A stretch of 64,000 bases of DNA from Vallitalea longa (GTDB taxonomy: Bacteria; Bacillota; Clostridia; Lachnospirales; Vallitaleaceae): the NCBI RefSeq assembly GCF_027923465.1, contig NZ_BRLB01000001.1, positions 1,364,001 to 1,428,000 of the forward strand. Reading direction: 5' to 3'. A model generated the notes under the pieces. The model was not told the DNA's origin, ran no database searches, and saw only the letters and a list, made by a program, of their open reading frames with translations. The position numbers were made by a program, and so were the translations under genes. This document shows positions 10,043 to 20,084 of this stretch, in pieces (within the stretch, counting starts at the first letter, position 1; each line of letters begins with the position of its first letter).

Positions 10043-10094
10043 ATGGGCTATGTCATCTAGGTTATTTTTACCTAGATGATAAGCCCATTTTTTT
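10043..10094 (+). terminator. Strong intrinsic terminator of the 1136-residue surface-protein gene
   Basis: A two-part stem (ATGGGCT/AGCCCAT outer, TCATCTAGGT/ACCTAGATGA inner) with a T-rich loop, followed by seven T on the plus strand. It also separates this gene from the convergent minus-strand gene. Confidence 0.9.
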
Positions 10095-10121
10095 GCTATT
10101 AATGATACTTATACTAGTATT

Positions 10122-12401
10122 TTACTCATTACCGTTCTTAACAGCACAGCTTTTATCTTCAGTATTTTCTGTTACATTATTACCGTAATCAATTAATTCC
10201 TTAAAAACAACTTTATATTCTTTTTCCATATCTAAAGTATCGAACTTCAATGTTATAGTAGTTGGATTTATATAGTTAGCACCTAGTGGTATTTTACTAT
10301 ACTCCATCCCATTTTCTGTGTATACTAATGTATAATTAGTAGTAAGTATATTATTAATGTCAAAAGCTACTTCCTTATTAAAACTTAATTTTATAGTATT
10401 ATCACCTATATATGTTGCTTCTTTTATACTTAGTTTAATATCTTTTGATGCAGTATGTTTAAATTGTTTTGTTAAGTCATATGATTGAGTATTACCTAAT
10501 GTATCTTTCAATGATATTATTGTAAAATCATATCTATGTGATTTTGTAAGCTTCTTATCATCTGGTAGGTATAACTTAAACATGTTAGCATTTTTCTTTT
10601 TATCATAATATACAGCTGTTGGTGTTGCCAAGTATGAATAGTCACTAACACCTTCTATAATATAATTATCTACTGACTCAGTATATTTTTGATCTAAAGG
10701 TTCACTTACATATACAGCTATAGTATTATTATCAAGCGATACTACCGCATCAATTTCAATATCATCTGAATTATAGTAGCCTCCGATAAAAGAAAATTCT
10801 TTTAATGTTATAGAAAACTGCATTGTTACATCAGACATATTGTTAATTAATAATTTATATTTTTCTTTATATATAATACTTGAATTAGTTGTTAATCTAA
10901 CTGCTTTTCCTGCTCTACTTCCTTCATTTACAACTTCTGCTTTAGTTATTTTAATAGGATTATTATCTTCATCTGTTACATAATACATAAATACTTGGTT
11001 TGCAATTAATGGATTAACCTCTTTATTAAAGTTAACTTGTACTGTATGATTATTTATTGGGGTACAATTATCAACTGTAAATACTTCATTATTCTCAACT
11101 GAAGACTTAAATTTAATTTTATCTCCTTTTCCATCATTCAGTTTCACCCCATACAAACTAGATAATCTTCCGTCTACATCAAGTTGAATATATGATTCTG
11201 ATTCAAATGTATAACTCTTTAGATAAATAGAAATGCCATTATTACATGTATTTAATTTGCTTATAAGCATGTTATTATTGGTACCTTCAATAATCTCATT
11301 ACCATTTTGTGAAACGGAATAAAAAGCTGATTGTAACGCATTTTCATTAATAGGATGTGTAAAATATAAATATATAACATTATTACTTATAGCTTCAACT
11401 TTACTTATTCTAAAGAAATCTGATTTTACCTCGTCTTCTCTATGACCCATAAAAATCTCACTAAAAGAGTCTGAAGCATTACCTTTAGTATCTACAATTC
11501 TATCTAATAGAACAGTATATTCTTCATCCATTTTTTGATTATCAGATGTTTTTATAATATATGTATTAGTAGTCTCTTCATTACTTATATCCTCTATAGA
11601 TAGCATATTTGCTGTATTATCAGTCTCATATATTAAAATATTTTCTTCTGTAAATGGAAGAATTTTTTCATTGAAGGTTAATTTTAGTATATTAGAACCT
11701 GTTGTTTCAACCTTAGTAATTTCTGTTTTTATCTCATCATTTATTAATTTAAGATCTTCTGCTTCATCTTTTTCAATATAATTGTTATCAATAAAATTCT
11801 GTATTATTTTTATTTTAGTCTTATTATTTTTTAACTCTAATGCTGTATATAATATACTAGCTACTTTTCCTCTAGTATAATTTGTATCTTCTTTATATTC
11901 ATTACTATAATATTTGTTATCTTCTAATAATCCTATACCATATGCTTTTTTAAAAACTTCATCCCATGTAAAATCTTTATTATATTTATATCCTAATGCC
12001 CCTAAAACTAATTTAATAAAAGCTTTTTCTCCTAATTTTTCATCAGGTTTAAAAGTATGTGTATCATATCCGTCGATAATGTCATTTTCTGTACAATAAC
12101 CAACATAAGGCGCATACCACATATCCTCCGGAACATCTGAAAATTTAGTTCTGCAATATCTAATTTTGTTATCTTTTACTTCTTCTTCTTCACATAATAA
12201 TCTAACTATAAAAGCAGCAGCTTCACTTCTAGATAATTTGCTATCTAAGTCTAAACTAACACCATTACCCTTTAAAATATTTAACTGTGATAAAACTTGG
12301 ATTTCGTTGCTATCCATTGTCTTGGCATTAATGCTATCAACATTAACCGTTATTATTACTAAAACTAATAAACTTAAAAATATATTTTTTATTGGCTTCA
12401 T
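10122..12401 (-). CDS. SLH and Big_5 surface protein, 759 residues
   Basis: An exported protein with a signal peptide (KNIFLSLLVLVIITVNVDSINA). Three SLH motifs follow: a first containing LNILKGNGV...LSRSEAAAFIVRLL, a clear second KFSDVPEDMWYAPYVGY with DGYDTHTFKPDEK, and a third around WDEVFKKAYGIGLL. Several Big_5/SbsA-type Ig-like repeats come after (for example VEAISNNVIYLYFTHPIN, DNTIAVYVSEPLD, GDNTIKLSFNKEV). It is a close structural paralogue of the next upstream minus-strand gene; both share the phrases LKRSEAAAF/LSRSEAAAF and INVYFTQPI/IYLYFTHPI. The start is uncertain: this Met gives the cleanest signal peptide, but AAGGGA is about 13 bases away. An ATG seven codons earlier has no visible RBS. 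It probably sits in or on the S-layer. Confidence 0.85.
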   Translation of the reverse strand: MKPIKNIFLSLLVLVIITVNVDSINAKTMDSNEIQVLSQLNILKGNGVSLDLDSKLSRSEAAAFIVRLLCEEEEVKDNKIRYCRTKFSDVPEDMWYAPYVGYCTENDIIDGYDTHTFKPDEKLGEKAFIKLVLGALGYKYNKDFTWDEVFKKAYGIGLLEDNKYYSNEYKEDTNYTRGKVASILYTALELKNNKTKIKIIQNFIDNNYIEKDEAEDLKLINDEIKTEITKVETTGSNILKLTFNEKILPFTEENILIYETDNTANMLSIEDISNEETTNTYIIKTSDNQKMDEEYTVLLDRIVDTKGNASDSFSEIFMGHREDEVKSDFFRISKVEAISNNVIYLYFTHPINENALQSAFYSVSQNGNEIIEGTNNNMLISKLNTCNNGISIYLKSYTFESESYIQLDVDGRLSSLYGVKLNDGKGDKIKFKSSVENNEVFTVDNCTPINNHTVQVNFNKEVNPLIANQVFMYYVTDEDNNPIKITKAEVVNEGSRAGKAVRLTTNSSIIYKEKYKLLINNMSDVTMQFSITLKEFSFIGGYYNSDDIEIDAVVSLDNNTIAVYVSEPLDQKYTESVDNYIIEGVSDYSYLATPTAVYYDKKKNANMFKLYLPDDKKLTKSHRYDFTIISLKDTLGNTQSYDLTKQFKHTASKDIKLSIKEATYIGDNTIKLSFNKEVAFDINNILTTNYTLVYTENGMEYSKIPLGANYINPTTITLKFDTLDMEKEYKVVFKELIDYGNNVTENTEDKSCAVKNGNE

Positions 12402-12496
12402 TTTCTTATCAATTCCCTTCATTAATTATTAATACCATATATAAATAAAAAAGATTTTTGGTATATATGATAAATATAAATACTCTACTATGTTAA

Positions 12497-12524
12497 ATTA
12501 TACCATTATGTCAGATAAGGTCAA
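12497..12524 (-). promoter_or_regulatory. Promoter of the 759-residue SLH/Big_5 gene
   Basis: Minus strand TTGACC (12524-12519), 16-base spacer, TATAAT (12502-12497) preceded by TGG, an extended -10. The predicted leader is about 90 bases. Confidence 0.7.
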
Positions 12525-12530
12525 TAGAAA

Positions 12531-12563
12531 AATATCCTCATAAGAATAGCTTATAAGGATATT
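12531..12563 (-). terminator. Intrinsic terminator of the 740-residue SLH/Big_5 gene
   Basis: A 14-base stem (AATATCCTCATAAG/CTTATAAGGATATT, one mismatch) with a five-base loop, followed on the minus strand by a run of five T. It lies just upstream of the next gene's promoter. Confidence 0.85.
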
Positions 12564-12595
12564 TATTATTGTTATATTTGTTCTAATTTTATTAT

Positions 12596-14818
12596 TTACC
12601 TATTACGCTCTACTGTTCTTCTTAAATCAGAATTTGAAAACTGCTCGGAATAATCTTCTATATAGTCTATAACTAATTTATAGGATTTATTCTTACTAGT
12701 TGAACTAAAATCTACAACAACTTCATTGTCACTAATATATGTAACATTTGAAGCTTCTATTTCTTTATCACTATTTTTATCTATAAGTCTGAACTGTGAT
12801 TCAAAATTAGAATTAGAACTAACATATTTATTAAATCTAACATATACTGTATCTTCACCAATAAATTTACATTCAGACATACTTATACTACCGAATTCCC
12901 TTGCTGATCCCTTAAAACTTTTTTCCAAAGTTTTGTCATATGGTTCTCCGAATTCATCACATATATTCATGATTCTAAGTGTATAACTAACATTATTCTG
13001 TAGTGGCATTTCTGAATCAACAAATAACACTACCTTATTAGATTCATCAGCAGAATATCTCTTCTCTACTACATCTATACCATCAATATAAAAATCAGCA
13101 TTATATATATCTGTTGAGATATCTCCAGAAAAATACACATTAACTATATTACCATTTTCAGGTAATACATGTTGTACTTTAATATCAAATTCATTATCCT
13201 TTATTCTATATATAGGATATTTTTCTTCTTTTATTTTCATCTGTTTAAAACTATCTTTTACACCATCCACAGTTAAAATATATTCATTTTTCATTTCAAT
13301 ATTTACATATTTTAACTTTACTTTTCTTAATCTATCTTGACCACTACCTACTAAAACTGCACGTAATGCACTATCCATTGTATAATTACCATCTTTGTCT
13401 TTCAATTTATAATTATATTCGTCAGTTGCTGTTATTTCATCAATATCTTTATTGAAAGTAACTATGATACAGTCATTATTTACTGTCTCTACATTTGATA
13501 TATGTAATTGTTGATTAGCACTTTCTGTGCCCATGAATGTCATTTTATCTCCTGAACCATCATTTAAGTTAACAGTATAATAACTTGTTAACTTACCACT
13601 AATAGCTAGAGTATATTCTAATCCTTCTTGTAAACTATCATCTTTTAGAAATATACTAATTCCATTATTAACATCAGTTAAACGAGAAACAGCCAAATCT
13701 TTAAAGTCCCCTTCAGTCAAAGTTTTTTTACCTTGTTTTAGGGAATAATAAATTGGAAGAGTTGCACTTTCTGTTATTGGTTGTGTAAAATAAACATTAA
13801 TAACATTTTTACTTATTGCCTTAACTCTTGAAATTTTAAAATAATCAGATTTTACTACTTTTTCAACATAACCTTTAAAATCTGACTTAACACTCTCAGT
13901 TACAAAACCATTTAAGTCTTCCACATCTATTAATTCTAGCGTATATTGTGTGCCTGTTTGCTTTTCTGTAGTAATAGTTATTACGTTTTTATTAGTCTCA
14001 ACAAATTTTACATTTAATTTTTCTGATTTGTCTTCTTCTTCTTCATATATTTTAATATTGTCTTTTGATAATTCATTTATTTCTTCTGATAATGTAACTT
14101 TAATAGTATTCGCATTTATACCTTTTGCTGATTCTATAGCTGTCTTTACCTCATCTACTAAAACACCAGCTTCAAGAGCTTGATATATAGTAATATATTC
14201 TCTATCAATTAACTTTTCAGTAATATTCTTATCTAAATTATTTATCTTTATATTTAATGATTGGTACATCAAATTTATTGTATCTTCTCTAAGGTAATTA
14301 TTATTATCCTCTTTCTTGTATTTATATGTTTTATCTAATAAACCAATAGAATTAGCAAATTGATAAATATTATCCCATTCATAATCTATTCCTTGTCTAT
14401 AATTTAAAGCACTCAAAACCATTTTAACAAATTCTTTTTCTGAAACGTAATCATCCGGTCTAAAAGTATTATCATCATATCCGTCTATAAGCTTTGCTGT
14501 ATATGCATAACCAACGTAATATGAATACCACTGGTCTCCATCAACATCTGTAAAATTATCAATTATATATCTTTCTTTATCTTCTACAACTTTTTTTTCT
14601 ACTCCTAGTAGTCTTATTAAAAATGCTGCTGCTTCTGAACGTTTTAACTGACCAGATAAATTATAATCTTTCCCATCACCTCTCAATATTTTGAGCGTAT
14701 ATAAAGCATCTCCAAAATCTTGATTAGTCTCATCATCTACTGCTAATGTTACATTAGGTATAACAAATATTATCATAAGTAAAATACTTATAGTCGTTTT
14801 ATATATTTTCTTCCTCAC
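12596..14818 (-). CDS. SLH and Big_5 surface protein, 740 residues
   Basis: An exported protein starting at GTG, with AAGGGG about eight bases upstream. Signal peptide: KTTISILLMIIFVIPNVTLA. SLH motifs: LYTLKILRGDG...LKRSEAAAFLIRLLG, then NFTDVDGDQWYSYYVGY with DGYDDNTFRPDDYVSEKEF, then WDNIYQFANSIGLL. The remaining 530 or so residues are SbsA/Big_5-like Ig repeats (AKGINANTIKVTLSEEIN, VKAISKNVINVYFTQPIT, VETVNNDCIIVTFNKDID, GEDTVYVRFNKYVS). It is collinear with the 759-residue neighbour over most of its length, so the pair looks like a tandem duplication that has diverged. It is monocistronic, with its own promoter and terminator. The expected role is S-layer-associated surface protein. Confidence 0.86.
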   Translation of the reverse strand: MRKKIYKTTISILLMIIFVIPNVTLAVDDETNQDFGDALYTLKILRGDGKDYNLSGQLKRSEAAAFLIRLLGVEKKVVEDKERYIIDNFTDVDGDQWYSYYVGYAYTAKLIDGYDDNTFRPDDYVSEKEFVKMVLSALNYRQGIDYEWDNIYQFANSIGLLDKTYKYKKEDNNNYLREDTINLMYQSLNIKINNLDKNITEKLIDREYITIYQALEAGVLVDEVKTAIESAKGINANTIKVTLSEEINELSKDNIKIYEEEEDKSEKLNVKFVETNKNVITITTEKQTGTQYTLELIDVEDLNGFVTESVKSDFKGYVEKVVKSDYFKISRVKAISKNVINVYFTQPITESATLPIYYSLKQGKKTLTEGDFKDLAVSRLTDVNNGISIFLKDDSLQEGLEYTLAISGKLTSYYTVNLNDGSGDKMTFMGTESANQQLHISNVETVNNDCIIVTFNKDIDEITATDEYNYKLKDKDGNYTMDSALRAVLVGSGQDRLRKVKLKYVNIEMKNEYILTVDGVKDSFKQMKIKEEKYPIYRIKDNEFDIKVQHVLPENGNIVNVYFSGDISTDIYNADFYIDGIDVVEKRYSADESNKVVLFVDSEMPLQNNVSYTLRIMNICDEFGEPYDKTLEKSFKGSAREFGSISMSECKFIGEDTVYVRFNKYVSSNSNFESQFRLIDKNSDKEIEASNVTYISDNEVVVDFSSTSKNKSYKLVIDYIEDYSEQFSNSDLRRTVERNR

Positions 14819-14853
14819 CTTAATACCCCTTTCATAACAAATAATATAAATAT

Positions 14854-14882
14854 ATTTTAGTTCAATATTATATTTTAGTCAA
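14854..14882 (-). promoter_or_regulatory. Promoter of the 740-residue SLH/Big_5 gene
   Basis: Minus strand TTGACT (14882-14877), 17-base spacer, TAAAAT (14859-14854). The same box pair recurs upstream of two other Big_5 genes in the window. Confidence 0.7.
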
Positions 14883-14895
14883 GTTTGGTAGTTAA

Positions 14896-14928
14896 AGTAA
14901 AAGAGGCTACTTTTGTAGCCCCTTTACT
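14896..14928 (-). terminator. Hairpin terminator of the 1582-residue surface-protein gene
   Basis: GGCTAC/GTAGCC core with a TTTT loop, extended by AGTAAA/TTTACT through small bulges. The T-tract after it on the minus strand is short and interrupted, so termination may be partial. Confidence 0.65.
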
Positions 14929-14958
14929 AATAATATTTCGATTAATAAATTATTATTA

Positions 14959-17900
14959 TTATTCAGATATTACTTCTGTATTATTAGGAGTAACTTCTAC
15001 TGTTTTAGTCTCTCCCTCAAAAGTTACTTTTACTGTAGCAGTAGTTTGAATATTGAAATCAGCATATTTTACTGTTATATTTAGTCCATCAGTGTTTTCT
15101 GTAACAGCATCAGTAGCAGTTACTTTACCGTCAGTTTTATTTATTTCAAGCTTTGGACTACATTCTACAGTCAATTTTTCATCATTCAAATTCCAAACTT
15201 CTTCTTCAGCACCGAATTTTACTGTTATAACATCTTTTGAATCATCAGATACTTTAATAGTTAATAGATTTTCTCCACCATTAACCATATCTGCGATAAT
15301 AGCTTCTGCATCTTTATATCCATTAATTGATGTTTTTGTAGCTTCATTTAATGAATCAAATTCTTCAGCACCTTTTAAAGCTTCTAATGTATTATTAATG
15401 TTTTCAAATGCAGTAACTGTTTTTGTAACAGCATTACTAACAGCATTATTATAAATTGTAATTTCTCCATCAGCTGCAATTAATGCATCTATAGCAGTAA
15501 TATATCCACTAGCCTCTGTAACTGCATTAGAATCTTCCTCTACAACATCTTCTCCAAGTTTAGTAATAACATGTTTAGCTAGAGTTTCATCTGCTTTTGC
15601 AGCAGTTAAATTATCTGAATCAGATAAATCTTCTGCAACAGTAAGTTTTAAATCTTCTGAATAACTATGAAGATCAATTACAGCTTCTTTTTTAGTATTA
15701 AAGCTATTATTTAATTCTTCTTTAATACTACTAGTATCAGGTAAATTATTTAATGTAGTTTTTGTATTTTCATATTTAGTAAATAAAGCATCATACTCTG
15801 TTACATTTGTAGCCTTTACTTCGTTTTCAAAAATTTCTACGGCTTCTCTAGTAGTTTTTTCAGCTGCATTTAAATCTTTATAGATTGAAGGAGCAACACC
15901 AAATGGTACTTCTTTCGCATCTGAATTAGTCTTAGCAATTGCACCATCTCTAGCTTCAATTTTTACTTTTCCACTATCATTCTTAGTACTAACTTTACCT
16001 TGAGTATTTTCAGTTAAATCATCATTAAATGTTACTTTTAATGTATCTTCAGATATAACCTTAACACTCTTAATGTAATCATTGAAATTATCTGGTGAAG
16101 TATTATTACCAACTGTTACTACATTATCGTTAACAAAAGCAGCTTTGATTGTTAATGAGTCTAATACCATTTGCTTTAAGTCAGTACCAGAAGTTACTAC
16201 ACCATAATTAACTAAAACATCATTAGTTATTGAATTAATAAACTTGACGTCTTTATCAAATTTAATTTCAATTGATAATCTGTCATCGTTTGCTTTTACT
16301 TCATCAATAACTGGAGCATCTGGAGCATCTTTTTCTTTAGCTTGTGCAAATCTAAATATTATACCATTTATTCCATTAGTTGTTGAATGTTCATTTTTAA
16401 TTTGATTATCTCTTAATTCATTATGAACGTTTTGACTAATAGCTAAATAGAAACTATTTACACCATTTATATTACTAATAGCATCATTAAGGAATAATTC
16501 AACTGTATTATCTGATGAGTTATAAATAGCATTATCTATACCAATGCTTATATGTGAATAATCAGATTTTACTATTTCATAATTACTTACAGCCTTTACA
16601 TCTGTTTCATCCATAGCTTCAGGATAATGAACTAAAATTGTTCTGTTGTTAGGCATATTAGCCCAAACACTTGAAGATTTTATTTTTTCTATTTCTTTAT
16701 ATTTTGCACCAAATTCAACAGATTGATAGTCATTTGATGTTGAATCTTTTACTTGAACTGAACCTGACATATCAGTTGCAGCAGTATCTGGCATATAGAA
16801 ATATGCTTTAGAACCATCATAGTAACTACTTTGCATATTACCTGATAATTTCATTCTGTAAACAACATTATCACTTGTAGTAGCACTATTAATCAATAAT
16901 TTATGAACATTTGTAGCCTCTTCATTTGAAGGTTCACCTTTTACTGCAAATACTCTTAAAGCAGAATAGTCATCATTAAAATCAACTGCATCAGTGAAAG
17001 TAACTTGAATAACATTATTGCTTAAAGCCATAACATATTTTACTTTTGGATTTGCTACATCTTTATCACTATAGCTGAAGTTTCTAATGTTTTTGTCACC
17101 ATCATGATATATATAATCAACATTTCCGATTAATTTATAGATATTACCATTATCTGTACAATAAGCAGAAGTAAAAGAATATCCTGAAGTGTTTACTTGT
17201 GCACTTGTTAATCTAATAATAAGTGCATTATCACGTTCTGGATCTTTATATGCATAAGCACCACCTAAAGAGAAATCTGGAGTTTTATTTCCATCTTTAC
17301 TTACTTGTAGTACATCACCTATAATATGATCGTTTTTCCACACTTTTCCTTTTACAGTTTTATCTGTTACATCTCTGTCAAAAAATACTCTAAGAGTATA
17401 TTTGTCAATAACACCTACACCACCAAATTTTGGTAATGTTGCTAAACTACCACTACCAGTAAATGTATTTGTGATTTCATCAGTTGATACTACACCATCA
17501 CTATTTTTTATACCTTTTCTAACTGTTAATTCATATACATGACCAGTAGTTGTTTTTGGAATTGTTAAAATTACTTCTCTATTATATTCACTGCTATCAC
17601 CAGTATTCTCATTAGCTTTTACAGCTTTAGATGGGATACCAATATCATCACTAATATTATATAATGCAACATCTGTAGCATTATCTCCAATATTTTGGTC
17701 AAATCTTACAATAATTTCATTATCATTATTATTTTTTCTATAGATAGTTTCAATTGCTGATATTTCATCTGCTACTTCTTCACCAACAAAAGAAACAGTA
17801 TCATAATCGCTATCTATATCATTACCATGAATATCTTTTAAGTCAGAAACCTTAACTTCATAAAGAACAGCATCCATGGATTCAACCTTTAATGTTACTT

Positions 17901-19707
17901 TCTTACCATTTACTGTTGCTTCTTTTACTTTTAACTTTTCATCGTCATCATTTGCATCATATATATCATAATTAGCAATATCAGAAGCTAAATCTTCATT
18001 AACTTTTCTTTCGAATATTACTTCAACTTCTGTATTAGATACAAAATTAGCTCTAACTACTTGGAAATCTGTATCTGGTTTTGATTCACCAACAAAGCTT
18101 ATTGTATCATAATCTTTATCAATATCGTTTCCACATTCTGAAACCATATCTTTTGCTTCAACTATAAATAATGTATTATCTTCTAGCTCTGTAACTGTTA
18201 AAATAACATATTGTTCTGGAACAGTACTGTCATTTAACTCAGATATTTGTTTCTCACCATAATAATCATCTTTTGTAGCTACATATGCATCTAAAACATC
18301 AACAACTTCATCTTCATCATTACTTTCATATACTTTGAACATTGATGCATCTACATCTGTTAAACTTTGATCAAATTTAACTGCTATTTCATTATATTCA
18401 TTAGCATAAGCTTGAACGATTCTCATATCATCTGTTGGTCTTGGTTCACCTACAAATGAAGGTTTTTCATCTGGTTCTTCAATGTTATTACCAGCAAAGT
18501 CTTTTGCTGTTTTAACATCAACAACATATAATTCTTGATCTTGATCTTCAGTAGTTAATACAATTGTATCATTACCATCATATTCCATATCTAGAACTTC
18601 TAAATCTTTCTTAGAATCATATTCTTGACAGATATCTAATTCTAATGATGAAAGTTGAATTGGTTCACTAAATGTAATTACTACTTGATTATATTTTGTT
18701 GCATCAACTTTAGTTACTTCAGGAGCAGCTTCATCTTTATTTCTACCACCAAAGTTAACTGAATCATCTCCAGAAGTTAATTTATATAATTTACCACTCT
18801 TTAATTCTTCACCAAGAGTTACTAAAACAGTTTTTTTATCAGCATCCCATGGAGCAAATTCAGCTGATTCAACTTCTAAAATCTCATCATCTTTGTCAGT
18901 TACAACAAATTGAGCTGCATTAGTTTCTTCAACAGCTTCGTCTAATCCTACTTCAATTACTTTTGAATTAAGAGCCACAGCTGAATCAACAGCTACTGCA
19001 TCAGGAGCTAATTTAACTAATTCATATTTAGCAGCTACTTCTTCATCGATAGTTCCTAATTCTACTAATTTCTCAGCAAGAACTTCACCATCTTTAGTTT
19101 CAGCTTTAAGAGCTGCAACTGTTACATCAGCGATAAGGCTGTTTGTTAATTTTTCAGCATCTCCAGCAACGGCAATACCTACTTCATCAGCTTTATCCAT
19201 TACTTCTGCCCATTCGAAATCAGTTCCTTGAGCATATCCTAATACTTCAAGCATTACTTTGTAATACTCTTGAATAGTCATCATGCTTAATGGATCAAAT
19301 AAATTATCTGTTCCACGTCCTAACCATCCTAATTCTGGATGAGTTTTTAAGTATCCAAGGAATGGACGTCCTGCAACCCAAATTATTTGTTCAGCATCAG
19401 CAAATGTATCTTCACCATCATAAGCCATTGCTTCTTCTTCTAATCCTCTTAATCTAACAGTCATAAGAGCAACGTTCCATCTTGGAGTTTCTTTTGCAAG
19501 ATATTCCTCAGTTAATCCGTGACCTTCACCTTGTAATAATTCTAAGGCTTCACATATCTCTGCATTAGTTGTTTCTACAACAGCAGCTTCTGTAGTTTCA
19601 GTAGTTTCTTCTGTTGCATCATCAGCAGCAAATGCTGGTAAAGTAAATGTTGTAACCATCATTGCTAATGAAAGCATTAATGCAAGAAGTTTCTTTAAAT
19701 TCTTCAT
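14959..19707 (-). CDS. Giant SLH-type Big_5 surface protein, 1582 residues (major S-layer protein candidate)
   Basis: The largest gene here. Signal peptide (residues 1-27, ending LPAFAAD). A Thr/Glu-rich linker leads to a degenerate three-motif SLH region (EALELLQGEGHG, GEDTFADAEQIIW, FDPLSMMTIQEYYKVMLEVLGY). Many Big_5-type repeats of about 100 residues follow, several ending DSDYDTVSFVGE. The C-terminal 300 residues differ: an all-helical stretch (about 1230-1470), then a beta-rich end. The protein is very acidic with almost no Cys. GGAGG lies a few bases before the ATG, and the promoter is the best in the window. Together these suggest very high expression, as for a main S-layer subunit. 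The SLH motifs have lost several typical residues, so wall binding should not be taken for granted. Confidence 0.86.
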   Translation of the reverse strand: MKNLKKLLALMLSLAMMVTTFTLPAFAADDATEETTETTEAAVVETTNAEICEALELLQGEGHGLTEEYLAKETPRWNVALMTVRLRGLEEEAMAYDGEDTFADAEQIIWVAGRPFLGYLKTHPELGWLGRGTDNLFDPLSMMTIQEYYKVMLEVLGYAQGTDFEWAEVMDKADEVGIAVAGDAEKLTNSLIADVTVAALKAETKDGEVLAEKLVELGTIDEEVAAKYELVKLAPDAVAVDSAVALNSKVIEVGLDEAVEETNAAQFVVTDKDDEILEVESAEFAPWDADKKTVLVTLGEELKSGKLYKLTSGDDSVNFGGRNKDEAAPEVTKVDATKYNQVVITFSEPIQLSSLELDICQEYDSKKDLEVLDMEYDGNDTIVLTTEDQDQELYVVDVKTAKDFAGNNIEEPDEKPSFVGEPRPTDDMRIVQAYANEYNEIAVKFDQSLTDVDASMFKVYESNDEDEVVDVLDAYVATKDDYYGEKQISELNDSTVPEQYVILTVTELEDNTLFIVEAKDMVSECGNDIDKDYDTISFVGESKPDTDFQVVRANFVSNTEVEVIFERKVNEDLASDIANYDIYDANDDDEKLKVKEATVNGKKVTLKVESMDAVLYEVKVSDLKDIHGNDIDSDYDTVSFVGEEVADEISAIETIYRKNNNDNEIIVRFDQNIGDNATDVALYNISDDIGIPSKAVKANENTGDSSEYNREVILTIPKTTTGHVYELTVRKGIKNSDGVVSTDEITNTFTGSGSLATLPKFGGVGVIDKYTLRVFFDRDVTDKTVKGKVWKNDHIIGDVLQVSKDGNKTPDFSLGGAYAYKDPERDNALIIRLTSAQVNTSGYSFTSAYCTDNGNIYKLIGNVDYIYHDGDKNIRNFSYSDKDVANPKVKYVMALSNNVIQVTFTDAVDFNDDYSALRVFAVKGEPSNEEATNVHKLLINSATTSDNVVYRMKLSGNMQSSYYDGSKAYFYMPDTAATDMSGSVQVKDSTSNDYQSVEFGAKYKEIEKIKSSSVWANMPNNRTILVHYPEAMDETDVKAVSNYEIVKSDYSHISIGIDNAIYNSSDNTVELFLNDAISNINGVNSFYLAISQNVHNELRDNQIKNEHSTTNGINGIIFRFAQAKEKDAPDAPVIDEVKANDDRLSIEIKFDKDVKFINSITNDVLVNYGVVTSGTDLKQMVLDSLTIKAAFVNDNVVTVGNNTSPDNFNDYIKSVKVISEDTLKVTFNDDLTENTQGKVSTKNDSGKVKIEARDGAIAKTNSDAKEVPFGVAPSIYKDLNAAEKTTREAVEIFENEVKATNVTEYDALFTKYENTKTTLNNLPDTSSIKEELNNSFNTKKEAVIDLHSYSEDLKLTVAEDLSDSDNLTAAKADETLAKHVITKLGEDVVEEDSNAVTEASGYITAIDALIAADGEITIYNNAVSNAVTKTVTAFENINNTLEALKGAEEFDSLNEATKTSINGYKDAEAIIADMVNGGENLLTIKVSDDSKDVITVKFGAEEEVWNLNDEKLTVECSPKLEINKTDGKVTATDAVTENTDGLNITVKYADFNIQTTATVKVTFEGETKTVEVTPNNTEVISE

Positions 19708-19746
19708 ATTAATATTTCTCCTCCTTTTAATTTGCTTTTAAAATTG

Positions 19747-19765
19747 GAAAGGTTATCCACCTTTC
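19747..19765 (-). promoter_or_regulatory. 5'-leader hairpin of the giant surface-protein mRNA
   Basis: A 7-bp perfect stem GAAAGGT/ACCTTTC with a five-base loop inside the predicted 65-base leader, close to the predicted 5' end. Stable 5' hairpins lengthen mRNA life in several S-layer genes; here that is inference. Confidence 0.5.
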
Positions 19766-19778
19766 AAGCACATGGTAA

Positions 19779-19807
19779 ATTATAGCACTACATTATTTTC
19801 CAGTCAA
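19779..19807 (-). promoter_or_regulatory. Strong extended -10 promoter of the giant surface-protein gene
   Basis: Minus strand TTGACT (19807-19802), exactly 17 bases, TATAAT (19784-19779) preceded by TGC (extended -10). The predicted start is near 19772. Confidence 0.82.
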
Positions 19808-20008
19808 TATAATATCTACATATGTAACAAATCTGTAATAGAGTTCTAATATGAAAAATATATATAATCTGGTTAATAATGCCACTTTAATAATTATATA
19901 CCATATTTGCCCATTAATACAAGCATTTTCCTGCATTGTAATAATACCGTAATATAGACTTGTACTTTTTCCTTTAATATAAAAAAACAACTTGAAGTAA
20001 CAACATAA

Positions 20009-20052
20009 AAAATCACTTCATTATTGAATAATCATAATAACAAAGTGATTTT
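20009..20052 (-). terminator. Intrinsic terminator after galT
   Basis: A 10-bp stem AAAATCACTT/AAGTGATTTT with an inner AT stem (TTATT/AATAA), followed on the minus strand by a T-run. It closes the galactose cluster. Confidence 0.8.
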
Positions 20053-20084
20053 CACTATTCCATTTCTTATATTAAACTATTATA

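Larger units (their letters stand above)
19708..20084. other. 377-base gap: leader and promoter of the giant surface-protein gene, and the galT terminator
   Basis: Contains, in minus-strand order, the galT terminator, about 200 bases of AT-rich sequence with no convincing gene, the strong promoter at 19779-19807, a leader hairpin and the RBS. A 65-codon open frame across the promoter has no RBS and is not called. Confidence 0.6.

Noticed and set aside
19793-19990. 65-codon minus-strand open frame
   Set aside because: It spans the strong promoter of the giant surface-protein gene, has no RBS and its product (short Tyr/Ile-rich peptide) has no sign of selection.
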